DNA from: Kordiimonas sp. | Lineage (GTDB): Bacteria > Pseudomonadota > Alphaproteobacteria > Sphingomonadales > Emcibacteraceae | Assembly (NCBI GenBank): GCA_002700365.1 | Contig: PADB01000010.1 | Coordinates: forward strand, 847,892-911,891 | Direction: 5' to 3' | Length of the DNA: 64,000 nucleotides | In this document: in pieces, positions 8,775-16,219 of the stretch | How positions within the stretch are numbered: the first letter of the stretch is position 1 | How the letters are laid out: each line of letters begins with the position of its first letter | Made by a program: the position numbers and the translations under genes | The notes under the pieces: model-generated | Databases searched by the model: none | Seen by the model: the letters and a program-made list of their open reading frames with translations, nothing else | What the model was told of the DNA's origin: nothing

Positions 8775-8888
8775 GAAGGATATGTTTTGGCATGAATAAA
8801 CAATAATGTGGATGAAAATAGCCTAATATTGAAATACGGCAGCTTATCCCCGTTATTCACAATTTTGCGGTACAACGGTAGAAATGTC

Positions 8889-9734
8889 ATGTCAGCGAAT
8901 ATTAAAAAGTTTCATCTCCACCTTGTTTCTGATGCAACTGGAGATACGTTGGATTCAGTGGCAAAAGCAGCGTTGGCACAATTTAAGGGTTCCCGACCAA
9001 TAAAGCATTATTGGCCAATGATCCGCACACCAAAACATATGGAACGCATTTTACCGGATATTGAACAACATCCCGGTTTAATCATGTTCACATTGGTGAA
9101 TGAAGAAATAAAAACAGTGTTATTGGATGCCTGTCGTCAAAAAAATTGGCCGTATATATCGGTTATGGACAGCGTAATTACTGAATTTGCACGGTTTTTA
9201 GGTGTTGAAAGCCAGGCCCGTCCCGGTTTGCAACATGAAATGAATGATGAATATTTTAGTCGCATCGAAGCGATACAATACACATTAATGCATGATGATG
9301 GCCAATTTCCAGATGGTCTTTCAAAAGCTGATATTATTCTGGTGGGTGTATCACGGACTTCTAAAACGCCAACCTGCATTTATTTAGCCAATAAGGGCTA
9401 TAAATCTGCGAATATTCCAATTGTTCCGGGTTGTCCCTTGCCATATGAATTGGAAGGCTTAACCGATAAATTCATTGTGGGTTTGGTTAATAGCCCCGAC
9501 AGGTTAGTGCAAATCCGCCGTAATCGTCTGTTATCTTTAAATGAACAACATGAAACAGATTATATTGATATTGATGCGGTGAAAGAAGAAGTCAAACTGG
9601 CACGGCGGCTGTTTGTTAGCAAAGGCTGGCCAATTATAGATGTTACCCGGCGTTCAATCGAAGAAACAGCAGCGGCGGTGATAAATTTAAAATCCAAATT
9701 TGATGAAGAAGAGGATGTTGGTGGCGATGGCTGA
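8889..9734 (+). CDS. ppsR: Pyruvate, phosphate dikinase regulatory protein (DUF299 kinase-phosphorylase)
   Basis: Bifunctional ADP-dependent Ser/Thr kinase and phosphorylase controlling PPDK or PEP synthetase. The N-terminus MSANIKKFHLHLVSDATGDT is diagnostic, as is the P-loop-like VGVSRTSKTPTCIYLANKG (about residue 155) followed by NIPIVPGCPLPYEL. About 281 aa. An in-frame GTG at 8808 would extend the protein 27 residues into oriC; I prefer the ATG at 8889 from the family N-terminus. It is the first gene right of the origin, as DUF299 is in Caulobacter. It overlaps maf by 8 nt. The target dikinase is not in this window. Confidence 0.93.
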   Translation: MSANIKKFHLHLVSDATGDTLDSVAKAALAQFKGSRPIKHYWPMIRTPKHMERILPDIEQHPGLIMFTLVNEEIKTVLLDACRQKNWPYISVMDSVITEFARFLGVESQARPGLQHEMNDEYFSRIEAIQYTLMHDDGQFPDGLSKADIILVGVSRTSKTPTCIYLANKGYKSANIPIVPGCPLPYELEGLTDKFIVGLVNSPDRLVQIRRNRLLSLNEQHETDYIDIDAVKEEVKLARRLFVSKGWPIIDVTRRSIEETAAAVINLKSKFDEEEDVGGDG

Positions 9735-10341
9735 TGAGCGATCAACCCTTATATTAGCATCGGCCAGCAAATCACGCCGTCGGATATTAAAAAATGCAGG
9801 TATTGATTTCCGTGCAATAGCCGCAGATTTTGATGAAACCACTGCAAAAAATCTTTTTTTACAAACTGAAGATAAAAAGGATTTTTCTGACCTTGCTTTG
9901 AAGCTAGCAGAAGGAAAGGCACAATCTGTGTCTGGGGATTATCCTGATGCAGTTGTTATTGGGGCAGATCAGCTTCTCGTCTGTGGGGGTGAATTATATA
10001 GTAAACCGATAAATATGGATGCCGCCCGACAACATTTATTATCTTTACGGGGCAGGGCGCATCAGCTTGTCACGGCCTATGTCATCGTTAAAAATGGTCA
10101 GTTACTATCCCGGCATGTTGAAATGCCGACCTTGCAGATGCGGGCCTTTTCGGATGACTTTTTAGACACTTATCTTCATGTATCGGACGAAGATATACTC
10201 TCTTCCGTAGGGGCATATTTATTAGAAGGCTTAGGGGCGCAATTATTCGATCATATTAATGGTGATTATTTTTCCATTTTAGGATTACCGATTTGGTCAC
10301 TATTGACTGATTTGCGCGAACAGGGTGTCATAAAAGAATGA
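9727..10341 (+). CDS. maf: Maf-like nucleoside triphosphate pyrophosphatase
   Basis: Hydrolyses dTTP/UTP or modified nucleotides, a housecleaning function. The signature SASKSRRRILKNAGIDF near the N-terminus and ADQLLVCGGELYSKP in the middle are those of the Maf/YhdE family; the later SVGAYLLEGLGAQLFDHINGDY is also typical. About 204 aa with the ATG at 9727 (MADERSTLILASASK). In-frame ATGs at 9700 and 9715 are possible, but they lie deeper inside ppsR. It overlaps ppsR upstream and aroE downstream (ATGA), so translation is probably coupled. Confidence 0.93.
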   Translation: MADERSTLILASASKSRRRILKNAGIDFRAIAADFDETTAKNLFLQTEDKKDFSDLALKLAEGKAQSVSGDYPDAVVIGADQLLVCGGELYSKPINMDAARQHLLSLRGRAHQLVTAYVIVKNGQLLSRHVEMPTLQMRAFSDDFLDTYLHVSDEDILSSVGAYLLEGLGAQLFDHINGDYFSILGLPIWSLLTDLREQGVIKE

Positions 10342-11186
10342 TTATTTCAGGAAAAGCTTTACTGGCCGGTGTTATGGGCTGGCCTGTTTCACATTCACGT
10401 TCACCGCGGCTGCATAATTATTGGTTGGAAAAACATAATATTGACGGGGCTTATTTACCCTTTGCTGTTAATCCAAAAACAGCAATTCAGGCTTTTCAAT
10501 CTTTACCGGCATTAGGAATTCGTGGCGTAAATGTTACGGTTCCTCATAAAGAAATTGCCCTGCAACTTTGTGACCATGTTGATGATCTGGCGCAGCGTAT
10601 CGGTGCGGTGAATACGATTGTTGTTACTGAAGAGGGTAGACTTTCAGGCACGAATACAGATGGTTTTGGGTTTATGGAAAACCTGCGTGACCGTCAGCCA
10701 CAATGGCAGGCAACCGGGCCAGCGGTTATTATCGGGGCCGGGGGGGCGGCACGGGCAATTTTAGTCGCTCTTCTAGATTCAGGTGTTCCTGAAATTCGTA
10801 TTACAAATAGAACACGCGCCCGTGCAGAAGAATTAGCGGCCACCTTAAATAATGAACGCATTCGGATCATTGATTGGGACCAACGGGAAGACTGTCTTGC
10901 TGATGCGGATTTATTAGTGAATACAACGACGTTGGGTATGACCGGGCATTTGCCTTTGTCACTTGATATAAAGTCCTTACCCTTAACGGCTACGGTCTAT
11001 GACATTGTTTATGCCCCTTTAAAGACGGCGTTATTACAAGACGCGGCTGAGCGAGGGCATCCCACTGTGGATGGTATTGGGATGCTATTGCATCAGGCGC
11101 GTCCCGGGTTTAAGGCATGGTTTGGGATTGATCCTGTTGTTGATGATAGATTGCGTCAATATGTATTAGAAGACCGGACGTCATGA
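10338..11186 (+). CDS. aroE: Shikimate dehydrogenase (NADP+)
   Basis: Reduces 3-dehydroshikimate in the chorismate pathway. 282 aa. The N-terminal substrate domain has GWPVSHSRSPRLHNYW, with the Ser-x-Ser shikimate site, and NVTVPHKE with the catalytic Lys. The Rossmann motif GAGGAARAILVAL and the NRTRARAEELA basic patch indicate NADPH use. C-terminal GIGMLLHQARPGFKAWFG is conserved. It starts at the ATG overlapping the maf stop by 4 nt and overlaps coaE by 4 nt. aroB and aroK lie about 9 kb away in the same window. Confidence 0.97.
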   Translation: MIISGKALLAGVMGWPVSHSRSPRLHNYWLEKHNIDGAYLPFAVNPKTAIQAFQSLPALGIRGVNVTVPHKEIALQLCDHVDDLAQRIGAVNTIVVTEEGRLSGTNTDGFGFMENLRDRQPQWQATGPAVIIGAGGAARAILVALLDSGVPEIRITNRTRARAEELAATLNNERIRIIDWDQREDCLADADLLVNTTTLGMTGHLPLSLDIKSLPLTATVYDIVYAPLKTALLQDAAERGHPTVDGIGMLLHQARPGFKAWFGIDPVVDDRLRQYVLEDRTS

Positions 11187-11872
11187 CGTCAGATAGGCCT
11201 GTAAAACGTCAACTATTTTCAAGACCTACGCTGAGTAAAGGGCGGAACTCTCTTAAAATCATTGGGTTAACCGGTTCAATTGGTATGGGCAAATCTGAAA
11301 CATCAAAAATGTTTAAACGTTTAGGTGTGCCCGTTTTTGATGCGGACGCACACGCCCATAAGCTGATGGCCAAAGGGGGGGCGGCTGTGGCGGCGATTGT
11401 TGAAAGTTTCCCTGATGTTATCAAAGAAGATGCGATTGATCGTCAGGCTCTGGGGGCACAGGTTTTTGGCCGACCAGATGCTTTGCGCCGGTTAGAAAAT
11501 ATTGTGCATCCATATGTTGCGCGCGCCCGGCGGGATTTTCTACGACGCATGCAAAGACGGGGCTATGATATGGTGGTATTGGATGTGCCGTTACTATTTG
11601 AAACACATAATGATAGGTTCTGTGACTATATCGTCGTTGTTTCCGCACCTGCTTTTTTGCAAAAACAGCGGGTTATGGCACGACCCCATATGACAGAAAA
11701 AAAATTTAACGCTATTTTGGCGCAACAGCTACCGGATGTTGGAAAACGTCGTCGCGCAGATTTTATTGTCCCTACGGGGCAGGGAAAGCGGGTGGCATTA
11801 AATCATGTTAAAAAGGTCATTGCAGAACTTCGGTCAGCAAAAAGTAGATCTGTAAGAAGGACGTATCATTGA
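11183..11872 (+). CDS. coaE: Dephospho-CoA kinase
   Basis: Final step of coenzyme A synthesis, phosphorylating the 3'-OH of dephospho-CoA. The P-loop GLTGSIGMGKS is at residues 28-38, VPVFDADAHAHKL is the conserved Asp region, and VVLDVPLLFET the substrate lid region. 229 aa. The only start near the aroE stop gives a 22-residue extension (MTSDRPVKRQLFSRPTLSKG) before the usual beginning; no ATG lies closer. It overlaps aroE (ATGA) and dnaQ (TGATG), part of one operon. Confidence 0.95.
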   Translation: MTSDRPVKRQLFSRPTLSKGRNSLKIIGLTGSIGMGKSETSKMFKRLGVPVFDADAHAHKLMAKGGAAVAAIVESFPDVIKEDAIDRQALGAQVFGRPDALRRLENIVHPYVARARRDFLRRMQRRGYDMVVLDVPLLFETHNDRFCDYIVVVSAPAFLQKQRVMARPHMTEKKFNAILAQQLPDVGKRRRADFIVPTGQGKRVALNHVKKVIAELRSAKSRSVRRTYH

Positions 11873-12603
11873 TGCGCGAAATTGTTTTCGATACAGAAAC
11901 CACAGGCCTTGATCCAAATGATGGTCATAAATTGGTCGAAATCGGGTGTGTGGAGGTGATAAATCACATTCCAACTGGTAAGACCTATCATCAGTATATT
12001 AACCCGGAGCGGGACATGCCGGCGGAAGCCTTTGCCGTGCATGGCTTATCAGCAGAGTTTTTACAGGATTATCCAACATTTGCTGAAGTCGTCAGTGATT
12101 TTATTGATTTCGTCGGGGACGCAAAATTGGTGGCGCATAACGCAGAATTTGATATGCGCTTTATCAATGCGGAAATGAAAAAATTGGGTTTTAAGCCATA
12201 TTCAGCAATGCGCGCGATTGATACTTTGGCCATTTCCCGCCGTAAATTTCCCGGTGCCTCACATACTCTGGATGCGCTTTGCCGCCGGTATGAAATTGAT
12301 AATTCCAATCGTGTCCTTCATGGTGCGTTATTGGATGCGCAATTGCTGGCTGAAGTATATCTAGAACTTATGGGCGGGCGTCAGGCTGGACTGGAATTAA
12401 CCGAACAACAAAAAAAAGCCGGTGTTATTCAGCGTGAAAGACCATATCGTGAGGCCCGGCCGCATCAAGCAAGTGCCGATGAACTGGCGGCGCATCAGAA
12501 TTTCATTACGACAGAAATTAATGATGCTGTGTGGTTAAGACTTGCCCGCGGGGCGGTTAATGAGGAAACAAGTATAGAGACAGAGCTGCCCAAGGATAGG
12601 TAA
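11872..12603 (+). CDS. dnaQ: DNA polymerase III epsilon subunit (3'-5' proofreading exonuclease)
   Basis: Proofreading subunit of the replicase. The exonuclease motifs are ExoI VFDTETTGLDP, ExoII VAHNAEFDMRFIN and ExoIII with HGALLDAQLLAEVY, giving the D-E-D-H-D catalytic set. About 243 aa with a C-terminal tail that would bind the alpha subunit. The ATG at 11872 overlaps the coaE stop and follows AAGAAGGA; a TTG one codon earlier is less likely. It ends the ppsR-dnaQ operon, followed by a strong hairpin. Confidence 0.96.
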   Translation: MREIVFDTETTGLDPNDGHKLVEIGCVEVINHIPTGKTYHQYINPERDMPAEAFAVHGLSAEFLQDYPTFAEVVSDFIDFVGDAKLVAHNAEFDMRFINAEMKKLGFKPYSAMRAIDTLAISRRKFPGASHTLDALCRRYEIDNSNRVLHGALLDAQLLAEVYLELMGGRQAGLELTEQQKKAGVIQRERPYREARPHQASADELAAHQNFITTEINDAVWLRLARGAVNEETSIETELPKDR

Positions 12604-12634
12604 CGGACAGGGTGACGCGAGAGTGTATTGATAA

Positions 12635-12659
12635 AAAAGCCCCTGTAACAGGGGCTTTT
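12635..12659. terminator. Bidirectional rho-independent terminator, dnaQ/secB
   Basis: AAAAGCCCCTG, loop TAA, CAGGGGCTTTT: an 11-bp perfect stem with A- and T-runs on both sides. It lies between the convergent dnaQ and secB genes and can serve both. Confidence 0.92.
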
Positions 12660-12693
12660 ATACATTGTGTTGTCGGTGTGTTATCGGCGGTTA

Positions 12694-13188
12694 TTAATTG
12701 ACGCTTTTATTTTCTTTCTCAGCCGCTGCGGCCATTTGCTGTTGGTACAAGGCACCAAAATCAACAGGGTCTAATAATAGCGGGGGATAACCGCCATCGC
12801 GTGTTGCATCGGCGACAATGCGGCGGGCAAAAGGAAAGATCAACCGGGGGGCCTCAACCAAAAGGAAGGGTTGTAGGTTTTCTTTTGGTAGATTCTTCGC
12901 ACCAAATAATCCCGCATATTCAAGTTCGACAACAAATGCTGTTTTGTCATCGTGTTTTGCGGCAGCCGAAACTTTAAGTACAACTTCGAAAATTTCTTCT
13001 GCCATCTGCCGGGCATTCACATTTACGGAAATATCGATTTGCGGCTTGTCATTTTGCATTTTTTGCAATGTTTCCGCAGCATTAGGATTTTCAAAGGACA
13101 TGTCTTTGACATATTGGCCTAAAATGCCAATTTGGACTTGGTCGCTTTGTTCGGTGGCGGCAGTTTCAGTTGTTGTTTCTTCAGTCAT
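12694..13188 (-). CDS. secB: Protein-export chaperone SecB
   Basis: Tetrameric chaperone that keeps preproteins unfolded for SecA. About 164 aa. QIGILGQYVKDMSFENPNA is the family signature; FVVELEYAGLF and LLVEAPRLIFPFARRIVADATRDGGYPPLLLDPVDF are strongly conserved. I chose the ATG at 13188, preceded by GGAAAA; a start at 13212 would add eight residues. The N-terminus is Thr/Glu-rich. secA itself is at 28-31 kb. The terminator with dnaQ lies just downstream. Confidence 0.96.
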   Translation of the reverse strand: MTEETTTETAATEQSDQVQIGILGQYVKDMSFENPNAAETLQKMQNDKPQIDISVNVNARQMAEEIFEVVLKVSAAAKHDDKTAFVVELEYAGLFGAKNLPKENLQPFLLVEAPRLIFPFARRIVADATRDGGYPPLLLDPVDFGALYQQQMAAAAEKENKSVN

Positions 13189-13301
13189 TTGTTTTCCATT
13201 GGTATCAAACACACGCCCCGCGGGCGGAAAAATTTATTCTTGGCTAACATGTATTGTGCGGGGGAACAAGGGGGTATAAGGCAAAATCAGTTTGTATAGA
13301 G

Positions 13302-13332
13302 AAAAGGCAGGGCCAGATGACCCTGCCTTTTT
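13302..13332 (-). terminator. Rho-independent terminator after the HAF-repeat gene
   Basis: AAAAGGCAGGG and CCCTGCCTTTTT form an 11-bp stem with an 8-nt loop and flanking A/T runs. It lies 45 nt beyond the stop of the HAF-repeat gene, which reads into it, and upstream of secB, insulating the two transcripts. Confidence 0.85.
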
Positions 13333-13376
13333 GTTAATTGTACGAATGTCAGGACTTGTCTTCAGGCTGGCTGACT

Positions 13377-14564
13377 TTAAGTACCGGCTTTCTGGCGGCG
13401 GGTGGCAAGACGCATGCCAACCAGACCCAGCCCCATCAGACCTAATAGTCCAGGTTCCGATACGCCGGTGGGGTTGTTATTGGTAACCTGTTGGCGGGTC
13501 AGCAGGAAGGCACGTGTTTGTCTGCCACCGTTGTTCCAAAAATCATGTTCAATCGCGATAATATCCCCGTTGTTATTAATGCCGTAGGCGCCAGTTAGGC
13601 GGACCTGGCCAAAGAGAGGGTCATTTATATCAATAAGATTATTCAGATCCATCATACCATTTGTCTGATCCCAGAGAAATGCCCGTTCGCTAAAACCAAC
13701 AATGGAGGCAGTGCCAGTGACTTCGCCCCGGTCATTAATGGCACTACTTTGGCTCATATAATTAGGTATGTTACCGAGGTCTTCAATACCATTTGTCTGG
13801 TCCCAGATAAAGGCGCGGAACTCATCACTGGCATTTATGGAGATTCCAGTGACCTGGCCCTGATTGTTAATGTCTATACCACTGCTATTATTAACACCCA
13901 GAGGAGTACTGAGGTCTTGCATGCCATTTGTCTGATCCCAGAGAAAGGCACTGTATTTATTACTGGCATTTTTGCTTCTTCCAGTAATCTGTCCTTGATT
14001 ATTAATGCCTCTACCAGAGCTGTAATTTCCACCAAGCGTGCCTAGGTCCTGCATGCCATTTGTCTGGTCCCAGATAAAGGCGCGGAGCTCATCACTGGCA
14101 TTTGTGTAGTCTCCAACGACCTGGCCGTGGTCATTAATATCGCCACCTCTACTGAAATTACTACCGGGAAGGGTGCCGAGACTTTGCATGCCATTTGTCT
14201 GGTCCCAGATAAAGGCGCGGGACTCATTACTGGCATTTCTGGAGATTCCAGTGACCTGGCCCTGATTGTTAATGCCTCTACCAGAGCTGTAATTTCCACC
14301 AAGCGTGCCTAGGTCCTGCATACCATTTGTCTGGTCCCAGATAAAGGCGCGGAGCTCATCACTGGCATTTCTGGAGATTCCAGTGACCTGGCCGTGGTCA
14401 TTAATATCGTAGGTATGGCTGAAATTTCCGCCAAGAGTGCCGAGGTCGGTAATATTAAAAATGGGTTGGGCCTGCGCAGCGGTGAGCATTAGCGGCAGGG
14501 CAACGAGTGCCGCAAGGCATGATGTGCTGCGTTTACGTGATGATGTTTTAAGATATAGAGACAC
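13377..14564 (-). CDS. HAF-repeat protein with a PEP-CTERM-like sorting tail
   Basis: Probable surface or extracellular protein of about 395 aa. It starts at a GTG (14564) preceded by GGGGGAT. The signal peptide has a basic n-region (KTSSRKRST), a hydrophobic core and LTAAQAQP as likely cleavage site. The mature part has one partial and six full HAF repeats of 44-45 residues, each with AFIWDQTNGMQDLGTLGGN and GINNQGQVTG. The C-terminus reads VSEPGLLGLMGLGLVGMRLATRRQK: a hydrophobic helix and a basic tail like PEP-CTERM/exosortase substrates, but with SEP in place of PEP. No exosortase gene is in the window. The function of HAF proteins is not established. The near-identical DNA repeats make copy-number change likely. 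Confidence 0.85.
   Translation of the reverse strand: MSLYLKTSSRKRSTSCLAALVALPLMLTAAQAQPIFNITDLGTLGGNFSHTYDINDHGQVTGISRNASDELRAFIWDQTNGMQDLGTLGGNYSSGRGINNQGQVTGISRNASNESRAFIWDQTNGMQSLGTLPGSNFSRGGDINDHGQVVGDYTNASDELRAFIWDQTNGMQDLGTLGGNYSSGRGINNQGQITGRSKNASNKYSAFLWDQTNGMQDLSTPLGVNNSSGIDINNQGQVTGISINASDEFRAFIWDQTNGIEDLGNIPNYMSQSSAINDRGEVTGTASIVGFSERAFLWDQTNGMMDLNNLIDINDPLFGQVRLTGAYGINNNGDIIAIEHDFWNNGGRQTRAFLLTRQQVTNNNPTGVSEPGLLGLMGLGLVGMRLATRRQKAGT
13651..14450 (-). repeat. Tandem HAF-coding DNA repeats (period 132-135 bp)
   Basis: The string CCATTTGTCT recurs at 13657, 13789, 13924, 14056, 14191 and 14323 on the plus strand, giving alternating 132- and 135-bp periods. Adjacent copies are nearly identical over long stretches, so recent duplication or gene conversion is likely. 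The 44/45-residue alternation comes from one codon in the variable loop. Confidence 0.9.
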
Positions 14565-14569
14565 AGGAT

Positions 14570-14650
14570 AATCCCCCAAAATATTAATATGTTCATGGGG
14601 GTATGGTTTACCGGGCGTTATGTACCCGGCCCACAAATCCCCCAATTTGT
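14570..14650 (-). promoter_or_regulatory. Structured 5' leader of the HAF-repeat gene (possible switch)
   Basis: On the transcribed strand, hairpin A (ACAAAU, loop UGGGGG, AUUUGU; 14633-14650) is followed by a GC hairpin B (CCGGG/CCCGG; 14611-14629), then CCCCCA (14596-14601) and the Shine-Dalgarno element UGGGGGAU (14571-14578). The ten-base sequence UUGGGGGAUU occurs both in and around the loop of hairpin A and at the SD. CCCCCA can therefore pair over six bases with either one, giving mutually exclusive pseudoknot and SD-sequestering folds. It does not match a riboswitch class I know. The fold is inferred from complementarity only. Confidence 0.5.
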
Positions 14651-14747
14651 CTTTGCGCAGATATAATAAGCAATATATATACCAACTAATAAAATCCTTA
14701 TAAAACAATATTTTATAAAAGAGTTATATACGCTACATATTCAGGGT

Positions 14748-14764
14748 TGTAAAAATATCTGACA
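14748..14764 (-). promoter_or_regulatory. Possible upstream element of the HAF-repeat gene
   Basis: TGTAAAAATATCTGACA has imperfect TGT/ACA dyad ends around an AT-rich core, within an AT-rich stretch about 190 nt before the start codon. It could be an activator or sigma-factor site. Evidence is shape only. Confidence 0.2.
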
Positions 14765-14834
14765 GTTTTGTGGCATTATTATCTTTTTGTTGAGGAAGGA
14801 AGATACCGTAAAAAAATCCTTTGATCAGAGGGCG

Positions 14835-15320
14835 TTATTTATCAGGTGATTTGTCTGTTAGATGTGGGGGTGTGGATGGGGTATTTTCATGAAATTCCCC
14901 TTCAATGATGATCGTTTCGTCATCGTTATGTTTTGTGCGGTTTTGCTGAAAACGGCCCATGACGTCCGGCCGAAACACACTATTAATAATCATATGCCGC
15001 AACGGGGGCAGACTGATCAGCAAGGCGAAACTATCTGTGATGAAGCCGGGTAATAGAAAGAAGAAGCCTGCGACTAATAAAAGAAAACCATGACCAATTT
15101 CCTTAACAGGCGGTTCTCCGCGCGCAGCCTGTTCTTGCATGCGGCGGATGACATCCAGTCCCTGCAAGCGGATAAGGCCGATACCGATAAAAGCCGATAA
15201 CAGGGTTAAGGCAAAAGCTGTCCATCCGCCGATCACATCGCCCACATGAAAAAAGACGATAATTTCCAGATACGGAATACCGATTAAAATAAGCAGGAAC
15301 AATAGAGGACGTAAGGGCAT
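14835..15320 (-). CDS. fxsA: FxsA family membrane protein
   Basis: Cytoplasmic-membrane protein of 161 aa. The N-terminal LLFLLILIGIPYLEIIVFFHVG and following helices (WTAFALTLLSAFIGIGLIRLQGL, then FLLLVAGFFFLLPGFITDSFALLI) give the three to four membrane segments and the LPGFITD signature of FxsA, known in E. coli for relieving F-plasmid exclusion of phage T7. Its ordinary cellular role is unknown. The cytoplasmic C-terminus is charged. It is divergent from the Tim44-like gene, an arrangement common in Alphaproteobacteria. Confidence 0.88.
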   Translation of the reverse strand: MPLRPLLFLLILIGIPYLEIIVFFHVGDVIGGWTAFALTLLSAFIGIGLIRLQGLDVIRRMQEQAARGEPPVKEIGHGFLLLVAGFFFLLPGFITDSFALLISLPPLRHMIINSVFRPDVMGRFQQNRTKHNDDETIIIEGEFHENTPSTPPHLTDKSPDK

Positions 15321-15410
15321 AAAGGTTTTCCAATCATGGGGAAAGCAATGGACCCGTTCTTATTGGCTTGTTATGTTGGTAGGAACAGGCGGTAATTGTC
15401 GATCATACGT

Positions 15411-15438
15411 TTGATTTTATCATGTTTGTTTCTATATA
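15411..15438 (+). promoter_or_regulatory. Candidate sigma-70 promoter for the Tim44-like gene
   Basis: TTGATT, 16 nt, TATATA, about 100 nt upstream of the start codon at 15536, in the gap divergent to fxsA. Spacing and hexamers are close to consensus; no transcript data. Confidence 0.35.
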
Positions 15439-15535
15439 GGGATTAGTTTGTAAAAGACAAAAATCACCCCTCATTTTTATTGGCTGTCTTTAGTTACCAA
15501 GCCTTTGGGGTCTTCGTTTTGGGAAGAAAGAACAT

Positions 15536-16213
15536 ATGAATAACGGCGAATTATTTGAAATCATTTTTCTGGCAATGGTGGCAGGCTTTATTTTTTTACA
15601 GTTGCGCCGCGTGCTCGGCCGCCGTACGGGTCATGAAAATGAACAGAGCAATGATGAACTGTTTGGAAAACCGCAAACGGCTAAAACAGATAATGTCTAT
15701 AAGATGGAACGGCATAGTGCCCGTGGACATAAAGCATTAAAAAAACAGATAGATCCTGAATCTACCCTGTATACAACCGTGCAACAGGTTCAGGATCTTG
15801 ATCCTGATTTTGCGGCAAGTGAGTTTCTTGATGGCGCAGAGCGGGCCTATACGATGATTTTGGAAGCTTTCTGGCAGGGGGATCTTGAAACATTAAACAC
15901 ATTAGTCAGTAATGATGTCTATCAGATGTTTTCCGGCGTAATTTCTGAACGGCAATCCCGTCAAGAGACGGTAGACAATGAATTGGTCGACATTAAAACA
16001 GCGGGCATCGTTGATGGACATCTTGATGGTCATAGTGTTGACCTGACGGTGGTGTTTGAAAGTGACATGCGGCTCGTGACCCGTGATCAGGATAATCATA
16101 TTATAGAAGGAGACCCCGCTGAGGTGGTCGCGGTGACAGATCATTGGACCTTTTGCCGTGATTTAACACGGAAAGATCCGAATTGGACCTTAATCGCCAC
16201 CCAGGGGGGCTAA
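15536..16213 (+). CDS. Tim44/TimA-like domain protein
   Basis: Inner-membrane-anchored protein of 225 aa related to the C-terminal domain of mitochondrial Tim44. One N-terminal membrane helix (LFEIIFLAMVAGFIFLQLRR) is followed by a charged linker. The Tim44-like domain (about residues 90-225) has FLDGAERAYTMILEAFWQGD, TLVSNDVYQMFSG and the closing VTDHWTFCRDLTRKDPNWTLIAT signature. Bacterial homologues are thought to act at the membrane in protein translocation or assembly, but the exact role is unsettled. Next to fxsA (divergent) and mltA (6 nt downstream, same strand). Confidence 0.9.
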   Translation: MNNGELFEIIFLAMVAGFIFLQLRRVLGRRTGHENEQSNDELFGKPQTAKTDNVYKMERHSARGHKALKKQIDPESTLYTTVQQVQDLDPDFAASEFLDGAERAYTMILEAFWQGDLETLNTLVSNDVYQMFSGVISERQSRQETVDNELVDIKTAGIVDGHLDGHSVDLTVVFESDMRLVTRDQDNHIIEGDPAEVVAVTDHWTFCRDLTRKDPNWTLIATQGG

Positions 16214-16219
16214 GTATCT

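Larger units (their letters stand above)
8485..8888. other. oriC: Chromosomal replication origin (oriC)
   Basis: A 400-bp AT-rich gap between divergent hemE and ppsR. It holds perfect DnaA boxes TTATACACA (8592-8600) and TTATCCACA (8766-8774). TTATTCACA occurs at 8580-8588 and 8853-8861. Near-matches on the minus strand are TAATCCACA (8567-8575), TTATCCCCA (8699-8707) and TCATCCACA (8807-8815), and TTATCCCCG occurs at 8488-8496 and 8844-8852. Very AT-rich DNA (8508-8540) could be the unwinding element. Two GANTC sites (8551-8555, 8745-8749) would be CcrM methylation targets. I found no TTAA-N7-TTAA CtrA pair. Gene polarity switches here, and Caulobacter has its origin at the same hemE border. 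Confidence 0.9.

Noticed and set aside
8808..8888. Upstream GTG start for ppsR
   Set aside because: It would add 27 residues encoded by oriC DNA, including two DnaA-box-like sequences; the family N-terminus begins at the ATG at 8889.
14570..14690. c-di-GMP (GEMM-I) riboswitch in the leader of the HAF-repeat gene
   Set aside because: A GCGCAAAG string is present, but the tetraloop-receptor hairpins and the other conserved blocks of GEMM-I are missing.
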